Shown here piece after piece: positions 34,380 to 44,490 of a stretch of 64,000 nucleotides of DNA. Numbering within the stretch: the first letter of the stretch is position 1; the number at the start of each line of letters is the position of its first letter. The notes beneath the pieces are model-generated. The model was not told the DNA's origin. It worked only from the letters and a program-made list of their open reading frames with translations, and made no database searches. Origin of the DNA: Halosimplex pelagicum (GTDB taxonomy: Archaea > Halobacteriota > Halobacteria > Halobacteriales > Haloarculaceae); the NCBI RefSeq assembly GCF_013415905.1, contig NZ_CP058909.1, positions 372,001 to 436,000 of the forward strand, given 5' to 3'. A program made the translations under genes and the position numbers.

Positions 34380-35624
34380 ATGACGCGAGATTCGGAGCGT
34401 CCGGCGGACAGGGTATCGCGGCGCAAGTTTCTGCTGACATCCGGCGCCATCGGTGCGGCCGGCCTCGCGGGCTGTTCGGGCGGCGGCGACGAGGAGACGG
34501 ACACGCCGGAGCCGGAGAACGACGATGGCGGTTCCTCGGACGGCTCGGACGGGTCGGACGGCTCCTCGGACGGGTCGGACGGCTCCTCGAGCGACGAGGA
34601 GACGAGCGGCGACTCCTCCAGCGGCGGGTCGAACGAACCGTCGCTGCTGACCGGCGAGGGCTCCTCGACGGTCTACCCCATCGCGAACAAGGGCGCCTCC
34701 TACTGGAACGGGAACGCCCCGCCGAGCGACGGCGAGTACTGGGGGGCCAACGACTCGGGCTCGGTCCCCGGCTGGTCGGAGATCGAGACGGACCAGCACC
34801 TCGCGGACTACTTCGCGAGCCAGTACGGCTTCGAGGCGACCGGCGAACGCTCGAACCCGCCCTACCGCGCGACCATCGGCCTGAGCCACTCCGGGACCGG
34901 CTGTGAAGCGGTCACGAACGGCCTCGTCGACATCGGCAACTCCTCGGGCCCGATCACGGCCGAGCTCGACTGGAGCGAGGAGAAGCGCGACGAGGAGGTC
35001 GTCGACCACGTCCTCGGCCGCGACGGCCAGCCGATCGTCGTGAGCCAGGACATCTACGACGCCGGGATCGACCAGCTCACCGCCGAGCAGATCCGCAAGA
35101 TCTACCAGGACGAGATCACCAACTGGTCGGAGATCGGCGGCCCGGACCAGGAGATCTTCTGCATCGGCCGCGCGGTCGGCTCGGGCACGGACACCTCCTT
35201 CCGCCTGAACATGCTCGGCGACGCCGAGGCCGAGATGCCCGGCGTCGACACTCGCCAGGGCCAGAACCAGGGCGTCGCCCAGCTCGTCCGCCAGAACGAG
35301 GGCGCCATCGCGTACATGGCGCTGGCGTTCACCGGCGAGGCCGTCCGCCCCATCGCGCTGGAGTTCGACGGCACGGTCTACGAGACCAGCCGGGACGCCG
35401 AGAACACCATCTTCGACAGCGAGTACCCGCTCAACCGTGACCTGCACATGTACACGCAGATCACCGAGGACACGCCCAGCGGCACGGACAACCGCGAGGG
35501 CGCGTTCATGCGGATGTTCCTGACGACCTTCGGCCAGAAGGTGTTCGTCGAGGACAACAACTACATCCCGCTGCCGACCGCCGACCTCGAGGCCGAGATG
35601 GAGAAGCTCCCCGACACCGCCTGA
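34380..35624 (+). CDS. pstS: phosphate ABC transporter substrate-binding lipoprotein PstS
   Basis: About 414 residues. Tat lipoprotein signal SRRKFLLTSGAIGAAGLAGC, then an exceptionally repetitive Ser/Asp/Gly linker of about 60 residues and the phosphate-binding domain. Binding-site regions are recognisable: GEGSSTVYPIANKG, SHSGTGCEAVTNGLVDIG and IGRAVGSGTDTSF. A GTG directly before the ATG is an alternative start. First gene of the pst operon; captures phosphate at the cell surface and passes it to PstC/PstA. Confidence 0.95.
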   Translation: MTRDSERPADRVSRRKFLLTSGAIGAAGLAGCSGGGDEETDTPEPENDDGGSSDGSDGSDGSSDGSDGSSSDEETSGDSSSGGSNEPSLLTGEGSSTVYPIANKGASYWNGNAPPSDGEYWGANDSGSVPGWSEIETDQHLADYFASQYGFEATGERSNPPYRATIGLSHSGTGCEAVTNGLVDIGNSSGPITAELDWSEEKRDEEVVDHVLGRDGQPIVVSQDIYDAGIDQLTAEQIRKIYQDEITNWSEIGGPDQEIFCIGRAVGSGTDTSFRLNMLGDAEAEMPGVDTRQGQNQGVAQLVRQNEGAIAYMALAFTGEAVRPIALEFDGTVYETSRDAENTIFDSEYPLNRDLHMYTQITEDTPSGTDNREGAFMRMFLTTFGQKVFVEDNNYIPLPTADLEAEMEKLPDTA

Positions 35625-35656
35625 GCCGAGCGACCGCGCGGTTTTCTTTCGATACC

Positions 35657-36790
35657 ATGGCAACAAACCAACAGAGAGACCCCGACGGGTGGCAGTCCCG
35701 AATGGCGTCTCGGCTCGCTCGGTTCGCGGAGTTCGTACAGGACACAGACAACGACGCGGTAGCTGCAGGTGCGCTCGGAACGCTGGCGCTGTTGGGTGCG
35801 TTCGCTGGCTTCCTCGTGAGCTCGCCGTACACCTCGGTGTTCCTCGCCGGCTTCCTGGTGGCAGTGGCGTACGGCTGGCTACGGCACCAGGAACTGGCCG
35901 CGCGCGGCGTCACGCTCGCGATGACCGTCTCGACGGTCGTCATCCTCGCGCTGATCACCTTCTTCATCTTCTACGAGGCCTGGCCGATCCTCGCCGACCG
36001 GAGCGGGACGGTGTTCGGCGTCACGGTGCCCGGTCTGGGGCTGTTCACCACCACCGCGTGGGACCCCGCCGTCGCATCGCCGTCCTACTCGATGCTCCCG
36101 ATGATCCAGGGGACGGTCCTGGTGACGGTCGTCGCCACGGTCGTCGCCGGCCCGCTCGGCGTCGCGGCCGCCCTGTTCATCTCGGAGATCGCCCCGCCTG
36201 CGGTCCGCGAGGTCGTCAAACCCGGCGTCGAGATCCTCGCCGGGATCCCCTCGATCGTCTACGGCTTCCTCGGGTTCACGGTGCTGAGCCCGTGGGCCTC
36301 CGACGCGTTCGACCTGGTCGGCCAGGGGACGTATCTGTTCGTCGGCATCGTCGTCGGCCTGATGGCCCTGCCGACGGTCGTCTCCGTCGCCGAGGACGCC
36401 ATCAACAGCGTCCCCGAGTCGATGAAGAGCGGGTCGCTCGCCCTTGGGACGACCGACTGGCAGACCATGACGACGGTCACCATCCCGACCGCCTTCTCCG
36501 GCGTGTCGGCGGCGGTGTTGCTCGGCGTCGGCCGCGCCATCGGCGAGACGATGGCCGCGACGGTCATGCTGCGCAACACCCCGACGATCGCCGAGCCGCT
36601 GTACAACGTCTTCTACGGCTTCGAGACGCTCACCAGCCTCATCGCGGCCAACTACGGCTCCTCCGCCGGCCTCCAGAAGGACGCGCTGTTCGTCGCCGGC
36701 TGTATCCTCTTCGTCACCGTCCTCTTCCTCAGCATCGGCTCGCAGCTGATCGAGCGTCGCATGGACCGGAAGGTCGGAGGTGTCGAGTGA
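35657..36790 (+). CDS. pstC: phosphate ABC transporter permease PstC
   Basis: 377 residues. Two N-terminal helices (about 35-85) precede the usual six-helix PstC core, with GTVLVTVVATVVAGPLGVAAALFI, IPSIVYGFLGFTVLSPW and the ATPase-contact region SLALGTTDWQTM. The closing VGRAIGETMAATVM is a PstC hallmark. It starts 32 bases after pstS and its stop overlaps the pstA ATG by one base. Confidence 0.95.
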   Translation: MATNQQRDPDGWQSRMASRLARFAEFVQDTDNDAVAAGALGTLALLGAFAGFLVSSPYTSVFLAGFLVAVAYGWLRHQELAARGVTLAMTVSTVVILALITFFIFYEAWPILADRSGTVFGVTVPGLGLFTTTAWDPAVASPSYSMLPMIQGTVLVTVVATVVAGPLGVAAALFISEIAPPAVREVVKPGVEILAGIPSIVYGFLGFTVLSPWASDAFDLVGQGTYLFVGIVVGLMALPTVVSVAEDAINSVPESMKSGSLALGTTDWQTMTTVTIPTAFSGVSAAVLLGVGRAIGETMAATVMLRNTPTIAEPLYNVFYGFETLTSLIAANYGSSAGLQKDALFVAGCILFVTVLFLSIGSQLIERRMDRKVGGVE

Positions 36791-38466
36791 TGGCGGGGAC
36801 CGCCGAAACCTCGGTCGTCCGCGGCGACACCTCGACCTACGAGACGGTCGCGGCGCTGACCGTCGGCCTGGCCGCCGTCCTCTTTTTCCTCGGGCTGGCG
36901 GCAACCGTCGAGCTCGTCTCGATCACCGGGACGCTCGCCGGCCTCCCGACGCTGACGACGCTGGGCCTGCTGCTGGTCTTCATGGGCGTCGCGGTGGCCG
37001 GGTTCGGGCTGGTCTCCTATCGAGGGGTCTTCCCGACCGAGCCGCGCGCGAGCGCGGGACTGGTCGCCGCGGGACTGTTCGCCTGCCTGTGGGGCCTGAT
37101 CGGCGCGCTCGTCTTCGCCGAGACGTTCGGGCTCGGACTCGTCGGCGGACTGGTCGGCGGGCTGGGCCTCGGCGCCGTCGCCTTCTTCGCGACCGCGCTG
37201 CCCCGGGAAGACATCGGCTCGACGCTGCCGGCCGGTGCGCTGGCGATCCTGTTCGGGCTGATCTTCCTGCTGGGGATCGTCAGTCCCGAGTGGTCGTGGT
37301 CGCCGGCGAACTTCCCCGACTCGCAGTCGGTCACCTTCTTCGCGCGCACGGTGGCGCCGTTCGCGGTCATGGCGTCGTCGCTCGTCGTCGGCTGGGCGGC
37401 CGCCAAAGCGTACGGCGGATTCGGCGCCCGGGGCCGCCACCTCGGCGCGTATCTGCTCGTCTACCTCAACGCTATCGCCATCATCGCGATCCTCGTCGCG
37501 CTCGTCGCCTTCGTCGTGTTCAAGGGCTTCGGCCCGGTCACCGAGAGCATCGCGGTCGGCCTCGGCGTCGGTCCGACGACGACGATCGCCTTCGCGCTCA
37601 CGATCCCCTTCGTCGACGTCACGCTGTTCGCGTTCAGTTTCGACGTCGTCTGGCCGGTCTTCTGGCCGTTCCTGATGAACGGCGCGTCGCTGTTCGCGGA
37701 CATCACCGGCGTGTTCCCGGCGATCGTCGGAACCATCTGGCTGGTGATCGGCGCGGTCGTGCTCGCGGTGCCGCTGGGCGTCGGCGCGGCCATCTTCCTC
37801 ACCGAGTACGCCGACCAGGGCCGGTTCACCAACGTCGTCGAGGTCGCCACGAACGCGCTGTGGTCCACGCCCAGCATCGTCTTCGGCCTGTTCGGGGCCG
37901 CGTTCCTGGTGCCTCGCTTCGCGACGAACAAGTCGCTGATCGCGGGGATGATCACGCTCGGGTTCATGCTACTGCCGCTGGTGGTCATCACGGCCCGCGA
38001 GGCGATGATCGCGGTGCCCGACGAGTACCGCGACGCCAGCGCGGCGCTGGGTGTCTCCAAGTGGGAGACGATCCGCAGCGTCGTCCTCCCGGCGGCGATG
38101 CCGGGCGTCGTCACCGGCGTCATCCTCGGCGTCGGCCGCATCGCCGGCGAGACCGCCCCGCTGTTGCTGACGATGGGCGGCGGGTCGTTCGTCGGCGCCG
38201 GGCAGCGGGCGAAAGTGCTGAACAACTTCCAGCTGTCGTGGTCGCCGCCGTTCGTCACCAACCCCGAACTCACGCAGGCGACGACGGCGCTCCCCTACCA
38301 GCTCTGGCAGGTGGTCCTGACCGGCACCGGGCAGTCGACCGGTATCGACGACATCACCGCCTTCGGCTGGGGGACCGCCCTGGTCCTGCTGGGCGTCGTC
38401 CTCGCGTTCTACGCGGTCGGCATCGCCACGCGACAGTACTTCCGGAGCAAACTGACCTATGAGTGA
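36790..38466 (+). CDS. pstA: phosphate ABC transporter permease PstA, extended
   Basis: 558 residues, nearly twice a bacterial PstA. The C-terminal about 300 residues are the canonical permease ([61 protein letters not shown]). The N-terminal half adds about six predicted helices (for example [19 protein letters not shown] and [17 protein letters not shown]). Extended PstA proteins occur in haloarchaea; the role of the extra helices is unknown. The TGATG overlap with pstC fixes the start. Confidence 0.93.
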   Translation: MAGTAETSVVRGDTSTYETVAALTVGLAAVLFFLGLAATVELVSITGTLAGLPTLTTLGLLLVFMGVAVAGFGLVSYRGVFPTEPRASAGLVAAGLFACLWGLIGALVFAETFGLGLVGGLVGGLGLGAVAFFATALPREDIGSTLPAGALAILFGLIFLLGIVSPEWSWSPANFPDSQSVTFFARTVAPFAVMASSLVVGWAAAKAYGGFGARGRHLGAYLLVYLNAIAIIAILVALVAFVVFKGFGPVTESIAVGLGVGPTTTIAFALTIPFVDVTLFAFSFDVVWPVFWPFLMNGASLFADITGVFPAIVGTIWLVIGAVVLAVPLGVGAAIFLTEYADQGRFTNVVEVATNALWSTPSIVFGLFGAAFLVPRFATNKSLIAGMITLGFMLLPLVVITAREAMIAVPDEYRDASAALGVSKWETIRSVVLPAAMPGVVTGVILGVGRIAGETAPLLLTMGGGSFVGAGQRAKVLNNFQLSWSPPFVTNPELTQATTALPYQLWQVVLTGTGQSTGIDDITAFGWGTALVLLGVVLAFYAVGIATRQYFRSKLTYE

Positions 38467-39361
38467 GACAGAACCCAAGACCGAGGGCACAGCGCGCTCG
38501 TCGGAGACGACGACGGGCGAGACCGACGAGCGGATCCGCGAGGAGTGGAGCGACTACTCCTTCGAGGGCGAGGCGAAACTCGCCGTCGAGGATCTGGACG
38601 TCCACTACGGCGACGACCACGCCCTGAAGGGCGTCTCGATGGACATCCCCGAGGAGAGCGTCACCGCCCTCATCGGCCCGTCGGGCTGCGGCAAGTCTAC
38701 CTTCCTCCGGTGTCTCAACCGGATGAACGACCGGATCAAGGCCGCCAGCATCGACGGCTCGGTGAAGCTCGACGGCGAGGAGATCTACCAGGACGGCGTC
38801 GACCTGGTCGAACTCCGGAAGGCGGTCGGCATGGTGTTCCAGGCACCGAATCCGTTCCCCAAGTCCATCCGCGACAACATCACCTACGGCCCGCGCAAAC
38901 ACGGCGACCTCGACACGGGGTTGCTCGCGCGGCTGACCGGCCGTGACGACAGCGAGGCGGCCGACGAACTCGTCCGACGGGCGCTCGAACAGGCGGCCAT
39001 CTGGGACGAGGTCGAGGACCGACTGGACGACAACGCGATGGGCCTGTCGGGCGGCCAGCAACAGCGGCTCTGTATCGCCCGCTGTCTGGCGGTCGACCCC
39101 GAGGTCATCCTGATGGACGAGCCCGCGAGCGCCCTGGACCCCGTCGCCACCTCGAAGATCGAGGACCTCATCGAGGAGCTCGCCGAGGAGTACACGGTCG
39201 TCGTCGTCACCCACAACATGCAGCAAGCGGCGCGCATCTCCGACCAGACGGCCGTGTTCCTCACCGGCGGCGAACTCGTCGAGTACGACGACACCGACAA
39301 GATCTTCGAGGACCCCGAGAGCCAGCGCGTCGAGGACTACGTCACCGGGAAGTTCGGGTGA
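38459..39361 (+). CDS. pstB: phosphate ABC transporter ATP-binding protein PstB
   Basis: 300 residues. Walker [11 protein letters not shown]-loop [16 protein letters not shown] with the PstB-specific NPFP, signature [13 protein letters not shown] and Walker [16 protein letters not shown] are intact. The N-terminal extension of about 40 acidic residues is usual in haloarchaea. The start overlaps the pstA stop by 8 bases. Confidence 0.96.
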   Translation: MSETEPKTEGTARSSETTTGETDERIREEWSDYSFEGEAKLAVEDLDVHYGDDHALKGVSMDIPEESVTALIGPSGCGKSTFLRCLNRMNDRIKAASIDGSVKLDGEEIYQDGVDLVELRKAVGMVFQAPNPFPKSIRDNITYGPRKHGDLDTGLLARLTGRDDSEAADELVRRALEQAAIWDEVEDRLDDNAMGLSGGQQQRLCIARCLAVDPEVILMDEPASALDPVATSKIEDLIEELAEEYTVVVVTHNMQQAARISDQTAVFLTGGELVEYDDTDKIFEDPESQRVEDYVTGKFG

Positions 39362-40038
39362 TCGCCGTGACGCGCGAGGGATACCGGGCGGCGCTCGACG
39401 ACCTGCGGGCCGACGTGCGCGCGCTGGGCGACGACGCGCTCACGCAGCTCGACGACGGGCTGACCGCGCTGGAGACCGGCGACGACGACCTCGCCGAGGA
39501 AGTGATCGACGGCGACGCCGCGATCAACGACCGCTATCTCGAACTGGAGGGCGACTGCGTCGACCTGCTCGCGCTCCAGCAGCCCGTCGCCTCGGATCTC
39601 AGGTTCGTCGCCGCCTCGTTCAAGATCCTGACGGACCTCGAACGCGTGGGCGACCTGGCGACCAACCTCGGGCGCTACGCGCTGGCGGCCGAGCGACCGG
39701 CCGACGAGGTGGACGTGCGGGCGATCGGCGCCGACGCCCGCGACCAGGTGGCCGCGGCGCTGGACGCCTACGAGGACGGCGACGCCGACGCCTGCCGGGC
39801 GGTCGCCGCCCGCGACGACGAGCTCGACGCCCACTGCCAGCGCGCCAGCGAGCGGGTCGTCCGCGACCTCCTCGAAGGCGAAGCGGGCGAGGACTCGTGG
39901 GCGGTCGAGCGGGTACTGGACGACGTGTCCCGACTGTTGCTGACGGTCCGGGACCTCGAACGCGTCGGCGACCACGGGGTCAACGTCGCCGCGCGGACGC
40001 TGTACATGCTGGAGAGCGACCCCGAGTTGCTCTACTGA
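39358..40038 (+). CDS. phoU: phosphate transport regulator PhoU
   Basis: 226 residues from a GTG overlapping the pstB stop (GTGA). Two PhoU three-helix bundles: the first with IKD-like [13 protein letters not shown] at about 97-109, the second with [13 protein letters not shown] near the C terminus; both carry the metal-binding E-x-x-x-D type motif. Inhibits Pst uptake or signalling when phosphate is ample. Confidence 0.94.
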   Translation: MIAVTREGYRAALDDLRADVRALGDDALTQLDDGLTALETGDDDLAEEVIDGDAAINDRYLELEGDCVDLLALQQPVASDLRFVAASFKILTDLERVGDLATNLGRYALAAERPADEVDVRAIGADARDQVAAALDAYEDGDADACRAVAARDDELDAHCQRASERVVRDLLEGEAGEDSWAVERVLDDVSRLLLTVRDLERVGDHGVNVAARTLYMLESDPELLY

Positions 40039-41066
40039 TGCAGACACGCAAACTCCAACAGGTCGGCGGCGGCACGTACACGGTGTCGATCCCCAAAGAG
40101 TGGGCGAACGACCACCAGCTCGAGGCGGGCATGGAGCTGTACCTGGCCACCCACAGCGACGACTCGATCGTCCTCCGGGCCGCCGAGAAGGACGTCGACG
40201 AGCTGGCCACGGCGACGGTCGCCGTCGACGGCGACGAGCCCGCCCTGGTCCGGCGGGCGCTGCAGGCCGCCCACGCCGTCGGCTTCGAGACGGTCACGCT
40301 CGAACCGGTCGAGGCGTTCACCGACGAGCAGCGCCGGGCCGCCCGCTCGGTCGTCCGCAACCTCGTCGGGACCGACCTGCTGGTCGCCAACGACGGCGAG
40401 ATCACCGTCCAGCACCTGCTGGACGCCGCGAACGTCTCCGTCCGCCAGTCGGTCGTCCAGCTGCAGTTCACCGCGCTGTCGATCCACCGCACCGCGACGG
40501 ACGCGCTCGTCGACGCCGACGCCGACGCCTACGAACGGCTCCGCGGGCGCGCCGACGAGGCCGACCGACTCTTCCGGATGGTCGCGCGACACCTCTCGCG
40601 GTCGCTCGTCTCGCTGGAGGAGATCGACTGTCTCGGGCTCACCCGCGCGACGCTGTTCGACTACTACGTCACCGCCCGCCAGCTGGAGGGTGTCGCCCGC
40701 CGTGGCGTCGGCGTCGCCCGCGCGGCCCGCCGGCTCTCCGAGCCGCTCCCGGACCCGGTCGCCGAGAACGTCCGCGAGGCCGCCGAGGCCGCCCGGACCG
40801 TCGTCGACGACGCGACGACCGCCGTCCTCGACGACGCCGACGAGGACCTGACGGCGATCGCCCTCGACGGCCACGAACGCGCCGTCGCCGAGATCGAGGC
40901 CGTCGACGAGGCGCTGTTCGACGAGGCGACCGCCCCCTTCGACGGCTCGACCGCCGCGACCGTCGCGCTGGCCCGCGCGCTCGACCACCTCACCCGCACC
41001 GCCGACCGCGGCGCCGCCGTCGCCGACGTGGCCGCCCGCGCCGCCATCCGCGACGGGAACGTCTGA
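40038..41066 (+). CDS. AbrB/SpoVT-PhoU fusion, probable phosphate-responsive regulator
   Basis: 342 residues. Residues 1-45 form an AbrB-type DNA-binding swapped-hairpin ([34 protein letters not shown]). The rest is a divergent pair of PhoU-like helical bundles (LHRTATDAL, LGLTRATLFDYYVTARQLEG). This archaeal fusion could bind DNA directly and couple transporter state to transcription. The ATG overlaps the phoU stop by one base (TGATG), making it the sixth gene of the operon. It is a good candidate to bind the palindromes before pstS. Confidence 0.9.
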   Translation: MQTRKLQQVGGGTYTVSIPKEWANDHQLEAGMELYLATHSDDSIVLRAAEKDVDELATATVAVDGDEPALVRRALQAAHAVGFETVTLEPVEAFTDEQRRAARSVVRNLVGTDLLVANDGEITVQHLLDAANVSVRQSVVQLQFTALSIHRTATDALVDADADAYERLRGRADEADRLFRMVARHLSRSLVSLEEIDCLGLTRATLFDYYVTARQLEGVARRGVGVARAARRLSEPLPDPVAENVREAAEAARTVVDDATTAVLDDADEDLTAIALDGHERAVAEIEAVDEALFDEATAPFDGSTAATVALARALDHLTRTADRGAAVADVAARAAIRDGNV

Positions 41067-41187
41067 CCGCGAGACGGTCGCGGACGCACCGGCCGCTTCT
41101 CGATTCGTCCGACTCGTTTTCCGCTACGCTCGACGGTGAGATGCCGGTACGAGACGAGTTCGGGGTTCAGACGCGCCGACCGCCCGA

Positions 41188-42219
41188 CTACGCGCCGGAT
41201 TCGAGGTCGCCGCGGTGCTCCGCCAGAACCGACCCCACGACGCCCCAGTCGACCGGCGGTTCGCAGTCGGCGAGTTCGGACTCGACGGCCGCGACCCGCT
41301 CGCCGAACCGGTCGCTCCACTCGGGCTCGGCGACCGCGCCGAGCCGGTCGCCCAGCGCCTCGCGGCGTTCGGCGAGGTCGTCGAGCCGACCGGCCAGGTC
41401 GTCCAGCCCGCCCTCGTCGACCGGGTCGGCGTCCTCGCGGTCGGCCCACGTCCGCAGGTCGTCGAGCTCGGCCCGCAGGTCGGCGACGGTGAGGCCCGTC
41501 GCCCGATGGCTGAGCGTCGCGTCGAACCAGACCCGGGCGGGGTCGTCGGCGGCCGCCCCGGCGTCGTCGCCGGCCGCCTCGATGGCGTCGACGGCGGTCG
41601 CCAGGTCGTCGAGCGAGGTCGCGAGCGCGTCGACGTCCTCGCCGAGTTCGCGGACGCGGACGGCGTGACTGGTGAGCCACCGCTCGAACTCCTCCAGGTC
41701 GAACTGGATCTCGTCGGCGGTCCGCTGGACCTCCCGAGCCCGCTCGTCGACCCGTCGGAGGCCGTCGGCGATGGCGAACCGCGCGGCGGGGTCCTCGCGG
41801 TCGTCGACGACCGACTGGAGGTCCTCGCCGAGAGCGGCGGCGCGGTCCTCGACGGCGGCGACCTCGGCCTCGAAGCTCTCCAGGCGGGCGTCGACCGTCG
41901 GCAGATCGGGCGCCGACCCGGCGGCCTCGCGGGCGTCGTCGAGCGCGATGGTCGCGAGTTCCGCCCGCGTCTCCGCGGTCGTGAGCACCTTCGATGTCAG
42001 TTTCAGCGACTCTTCGAGGGCCTCGCGGCTGACGACGCCGTCCTCGGCGACGAACGACAGCGCGGCCCGGACGGTCTCCGGATCGCGGTCGGGCTCGCGG
42101 GCGCGGACGCGCTCGGCGGCCGCCTCGACCGCGAGCCCGTCGAGTTCCGTCCCGTCGAAGTCGTCGCTCGCTCCCGTTCCGTCTCCCGCCGCGTCGGTGT
42201 CGGTCGTGCTGTCGTGCAT
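41188..42219 (-). CDS. acidic coiled-coil protein (haloarchaeal 'halo transducer protein' type)
   Basis: 343 residues, soluble, highly acidic. Predicted mainly helical with long coiled-coil segments (about 95-215: LESFEAEVAAVEDRAAALGE, LEEFERWLTSHAVRVRELG). Heptad-like spacing and lack of membrane helices suggest a structural or signalling helix bundle. I recall similar proteins annotated in haloarchaea under the vague name given here, without proven function. The ATG at 42219 is chosen because the upstream frame becomes Arg-rich. Convergent with the pst operon. Confidence 0.75.
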   Translation of the reverse strand: MHDSTTDTDAAGDGTGASDDFDGTELDGLAVEAAAERVRAREPDRDPETVRAALSFVAEDGVVSREALEESLKLTSKVLTTAETRAELATIALDDAREAAGSAPDLPTVDARLESFEAEVAAVEDRAAALGEDLQSVVDDREDPAARFAIADGLRRVDERAREVQRTADEIQFDLEEFERWLTSHAVRVRELGEDVDALATSLDDLATAVDAIEAAGDDAGAAADDPARVWFDATLSHRATGLTVADLRAELDDLRTWADREDADPVDEGGLDDLAGRLDDLAERREALGDRLGAVAEPEWSDRFGERVAAVESELADCEPPVDWGVVGSVLAEHRGDLESGA

Positions 42220-42347
42220 AGTGGCCCTCGACGCGCCGAACCCCTGGCTCGGCCGCGTCAGATACCCGTCGCTACCGGAGCGGCGGATAAGACGGTGACT
42301 AAGTTCGCTATAGGGACCAGCCGATAGATACGTAGCGATACTGTGAG

Positions 42348-44141
42348 CTATGTATCCGTGGCGGTCGGCGCGGCCTCGGAGGCGCCCCCGTCGAAGCCGC
42401 CGGGGCCGTCGGGGAGGCGGACGGTGACGACGGTGCCGTCGTCGGTGTCGAAGGAGACACTGCCCCCGAGGGAGTCGACGCTCCACTGAACGACCCAGAG
42501 GCCGATGCCGGTGGCGTGTTCGAGCTGGGTCTCGGTGCCGGCGTCGAGCGGTGCCAGCTCCCCGTCGGGGATCCCGGGGCCGTCGTCGGCGACGGTCACC
42601 CGGAACTCGCCGCCGTCGGCGGTCGCCGTCACGGAGATGGCGGGGTCGTCGACGTGGTCGACGGCGTTTTCGACGAGGTTCGCGACGACGATACGGAGCA
42701 GTTTCGGGTCGGTCGCTGGGGCCGCGTCGCCGTCGACGGTCACGTCGATCCGGGCGGCGGCCGGGCGGTAGTCGGCGACCGCGTCGGTCAGGGCGGTTTC
42801 GAGGGCGACCGCCCGGTAACGCGGGCCGTCGCGGCGGCACTGCTCGAACGTGCGGGCCTTCTCGCCGATGTCGATGAGTTCGCGGGCGCTGCTGTCGATG
42901 ATGTCCGCGATGTCGACGAGTCGCTCGTCGTCGCTCCGGTCGGCGATGAGTTCGGCGTTGCCGGCGACGGCGGTCATCTTGTTGCGCAGGTTGTGCCGGA
43001 GCACGCGGTTGAGCACGTCGAGCCGTTGCTCGCGGCGCCGTTCGCGGGTCACGTCCTGGAAGACGAGCGTCGTCCCGACGGTCGCGCCCTTCGGGTCGGT
43101 CAGCGTCGACCGCGAGACGAGGAACTCCCGGCGGCGCCCGCCCGACCGGACGGTGACGATGTCGTCCGCCTCACCCGGATCGCCGCCGGTCGGCGCCGAC
43201 GGGTCGGTGCCGTCGTCGGCCGGGCCGCCGGCCGCACCGCCGTCGGGGACCGGGTCGACGTCGACATCGACCAGCGACGAGATGGGGGTACCCAGGAGCG
43301 TCGTCCCGTCGCACCCGGCTTCGAGCAGCGGGTCGGCGGCGTCGTTGTAGTCGACGACGCGGGCGTCGGGGTCGAGCACGAGCACGGGCGTGCCGATGTC
43401 GTCGATGGCGGTGCGGTCGGCGGCCCGGCGGGTCGTCGGGTTCGTCTCGAACATCCCGCTCTCGACGAAGGCGTAGGCGTCCAGCAGGACGTGCGGGACG
43501 AACAGCACCGCGACGAAGGCCAGCGAGGGGTCCGGCCCCAGGCCGAACGCCCACATCACCACCCCGACCGTCGGCGCGACGGCGCTGAGCGCGACGGCGG
43601 CGGCCTCGCGCCGGTAGAGCGGGCCGTAGCTCAACACGGTGTCGACCATCAGGGCCACCGCGACGCCCGCGGTCCCCGTGCCGAGGACGAACGCGAACAG
43701 CCCCCACGGTTCGAGCGCGTAGCTCACCGTCACCGCGGGCGCGACCGAGTCGATCCGGAACGCTCGCAGGACCGCGCCGTTGACCGGCGCCGTCGCGACG
43801 ACCAGCGAGGTCAGCGCCGCGACCGGCACCATCGTCCACCCGCCGAGCAGCCCGCTCCGTCCGGTGTACTCCAGCGCGAACGCCAGGAACAGCGGCCCGA
43901 GCCACGCCAGCGCCGCCCAGGTCAGCGACTCCATGACGAGCCGGGCCCCCGGCTCCGAGACGGCCAGCGACGCGCCGGCCAGCAGACAGAACAGCCCCTG
44001 TGCGACCAGCGTCGCGACGAGCCAGCCGGCCCCCGGCTTGCCGAGGTGGCGCCGCAGGTAGGCGACCAGCGCGAACGTCCCAGCCGCCGCGGCCAGCGAC
44101 CCGACAGCCAGCCACGACGACAGTGCGGCGAATCCGCTCAC
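42348..44141 (-). CDS. membrane histidine kinase (7TM sensor, PAS, HisKA, HATPase)
   Basis: 597 residues. Residues 1-230 hold seven predicted helices of the histidine-kinase N-terminal 7TM type. A PAS domain follows (TPVLVLDPDARVVDYNDAAD onwards) with a Gly/Pro/Asp-rich insert. The phosphorylated His is H383 in RHNLRNKMTAVAGNAEL. The ATPase domain has N-box NLVENAVDH, G1 DDGPGIP and G2 GIGLWVVQ. No response regulator gene is adjacent, as is common in haloarchaea. Confidence 0.9.
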   Translation of the reverse strand: MSGFAALSSWLAVGSLAAAAGTFALVAYLRRHLGKPGAGWLVATLVAQGLFCLLAGASLAVSEPGARLVMESLTWAALAWLGPLFLAFALEYTGRSGLLGGWTMVPVAALTSLVVATAPVNGAVLRAFRIDSVAPAVTVSYALEPWGLFAFVLGTGTAGVAVALMVDTVLSYGPLYRREAAAVALSAVAPTVGVVMWAFGLGPDPSLAFVAVLFVPHVLLDAYAFVESGMFETNPTTRRAADRTAIDDIGTPVLVLDPDARVVDYNDAADPLLEAGCDGTTLLGTPISSLVDVDVDPVPDGGAAGGPADDGTDPSAPTGGDPGEADDIVTVRSGGRRREFLVSRSTLTDPKGATVGTTLVFQDVTRERRREQRLDVLNRVLRHNLRNKMTAVAGNAELIADRSDDERLVDIADIIDSSARELIDIGEKARTFEQCRRDGPRYRAVALETALTDAVADYRPAAARIDVTVDGDAAPATDPKLLRIVVANLVENAVDHVDDPAISVTATADGGEFRVTVADDGPGIPDGELAPLDAGTETQLEHATGIGLWVVQWSVDSLGGSVSFDTDDGTVVTVRLPDGPGGFDGGASEAAPTATDT

Positions 44142-44251
44142 ACTCGACCCACGGACCCCGCCGGGGTCAGCGTCGTACCTAACCAGGTAGGTGTCGGCCG
44201 ACGACGGACCGCCAGCAGGTATTAGTCAGTTCGCTGTGAATTGACTCGGCG

Positions 44252-44311
44252 ATGGCAACGACTGGACCGGAGTCGGCGAGCGCCGGCGCCGCCGCGGTGA
44301 TCGGGCGATGA
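44252..44311 (+). promoter_or_regulatory. 19-codon upstream ORF overlapping a small membrane-protein gene
   Basis: ATG 44252 opens 19 codons (MATTGPESASAGAAAVIGR) ending in a TGA that overlaps the next ATG (ATGA). A GGTATTAG element about 33 bases before it could be the TATA box, which would make this the leaderless first start. A leader peptide or coupled cistron is possible; chance also. Confidence 0.35.
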
Positions 44312-44421
44312 GCGCGCGCGACGGCGGGGACGGAGACGTGCCCGGCTGGTGGGTACTCGCCTTCGTGGTGCTCGCGCTGGCGACGCTGGCCGGCGTCCTG
44401 GTCGCGCTCGGCGGGCTCTGA
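44308..44421 (+). CDS. 37-residue single-helix membrane protein
   Basis: MSARDGGDGDVPGWWVLAFV followed by 17 hydrophobic residues ending in ALGGL. It has an acidic N terminus, a WW interface pair and one transmembrane helix, with a clean stop. Its start overlaps the stop of the upstream 19-codon ORF (ATGA). It lies between the histidine kinase (divergent) and argS (convergent). Many haloarchaea encode such microproteins, often missed by gene callers; function unknown. Confidence 0.6.
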   Translation: MSARDGGDGDVPGWWVLAFVVLALATLAGVLVALGGL

Positions 44422-44490
44422 GCGGGAGCGAGTCCCAGCCGTCCGGTCGCGACGGTCGGCGGCCCGTGACCGGCGGCGCCGTCGCCGCCC

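Noticed and set aside
35689..36789. Extending PstA upstream in frame through the pstC gene
   Set aside because: The upstream part is out-of-frame reading of pstC; the TGATG overlap at 36790 gives a natural start.
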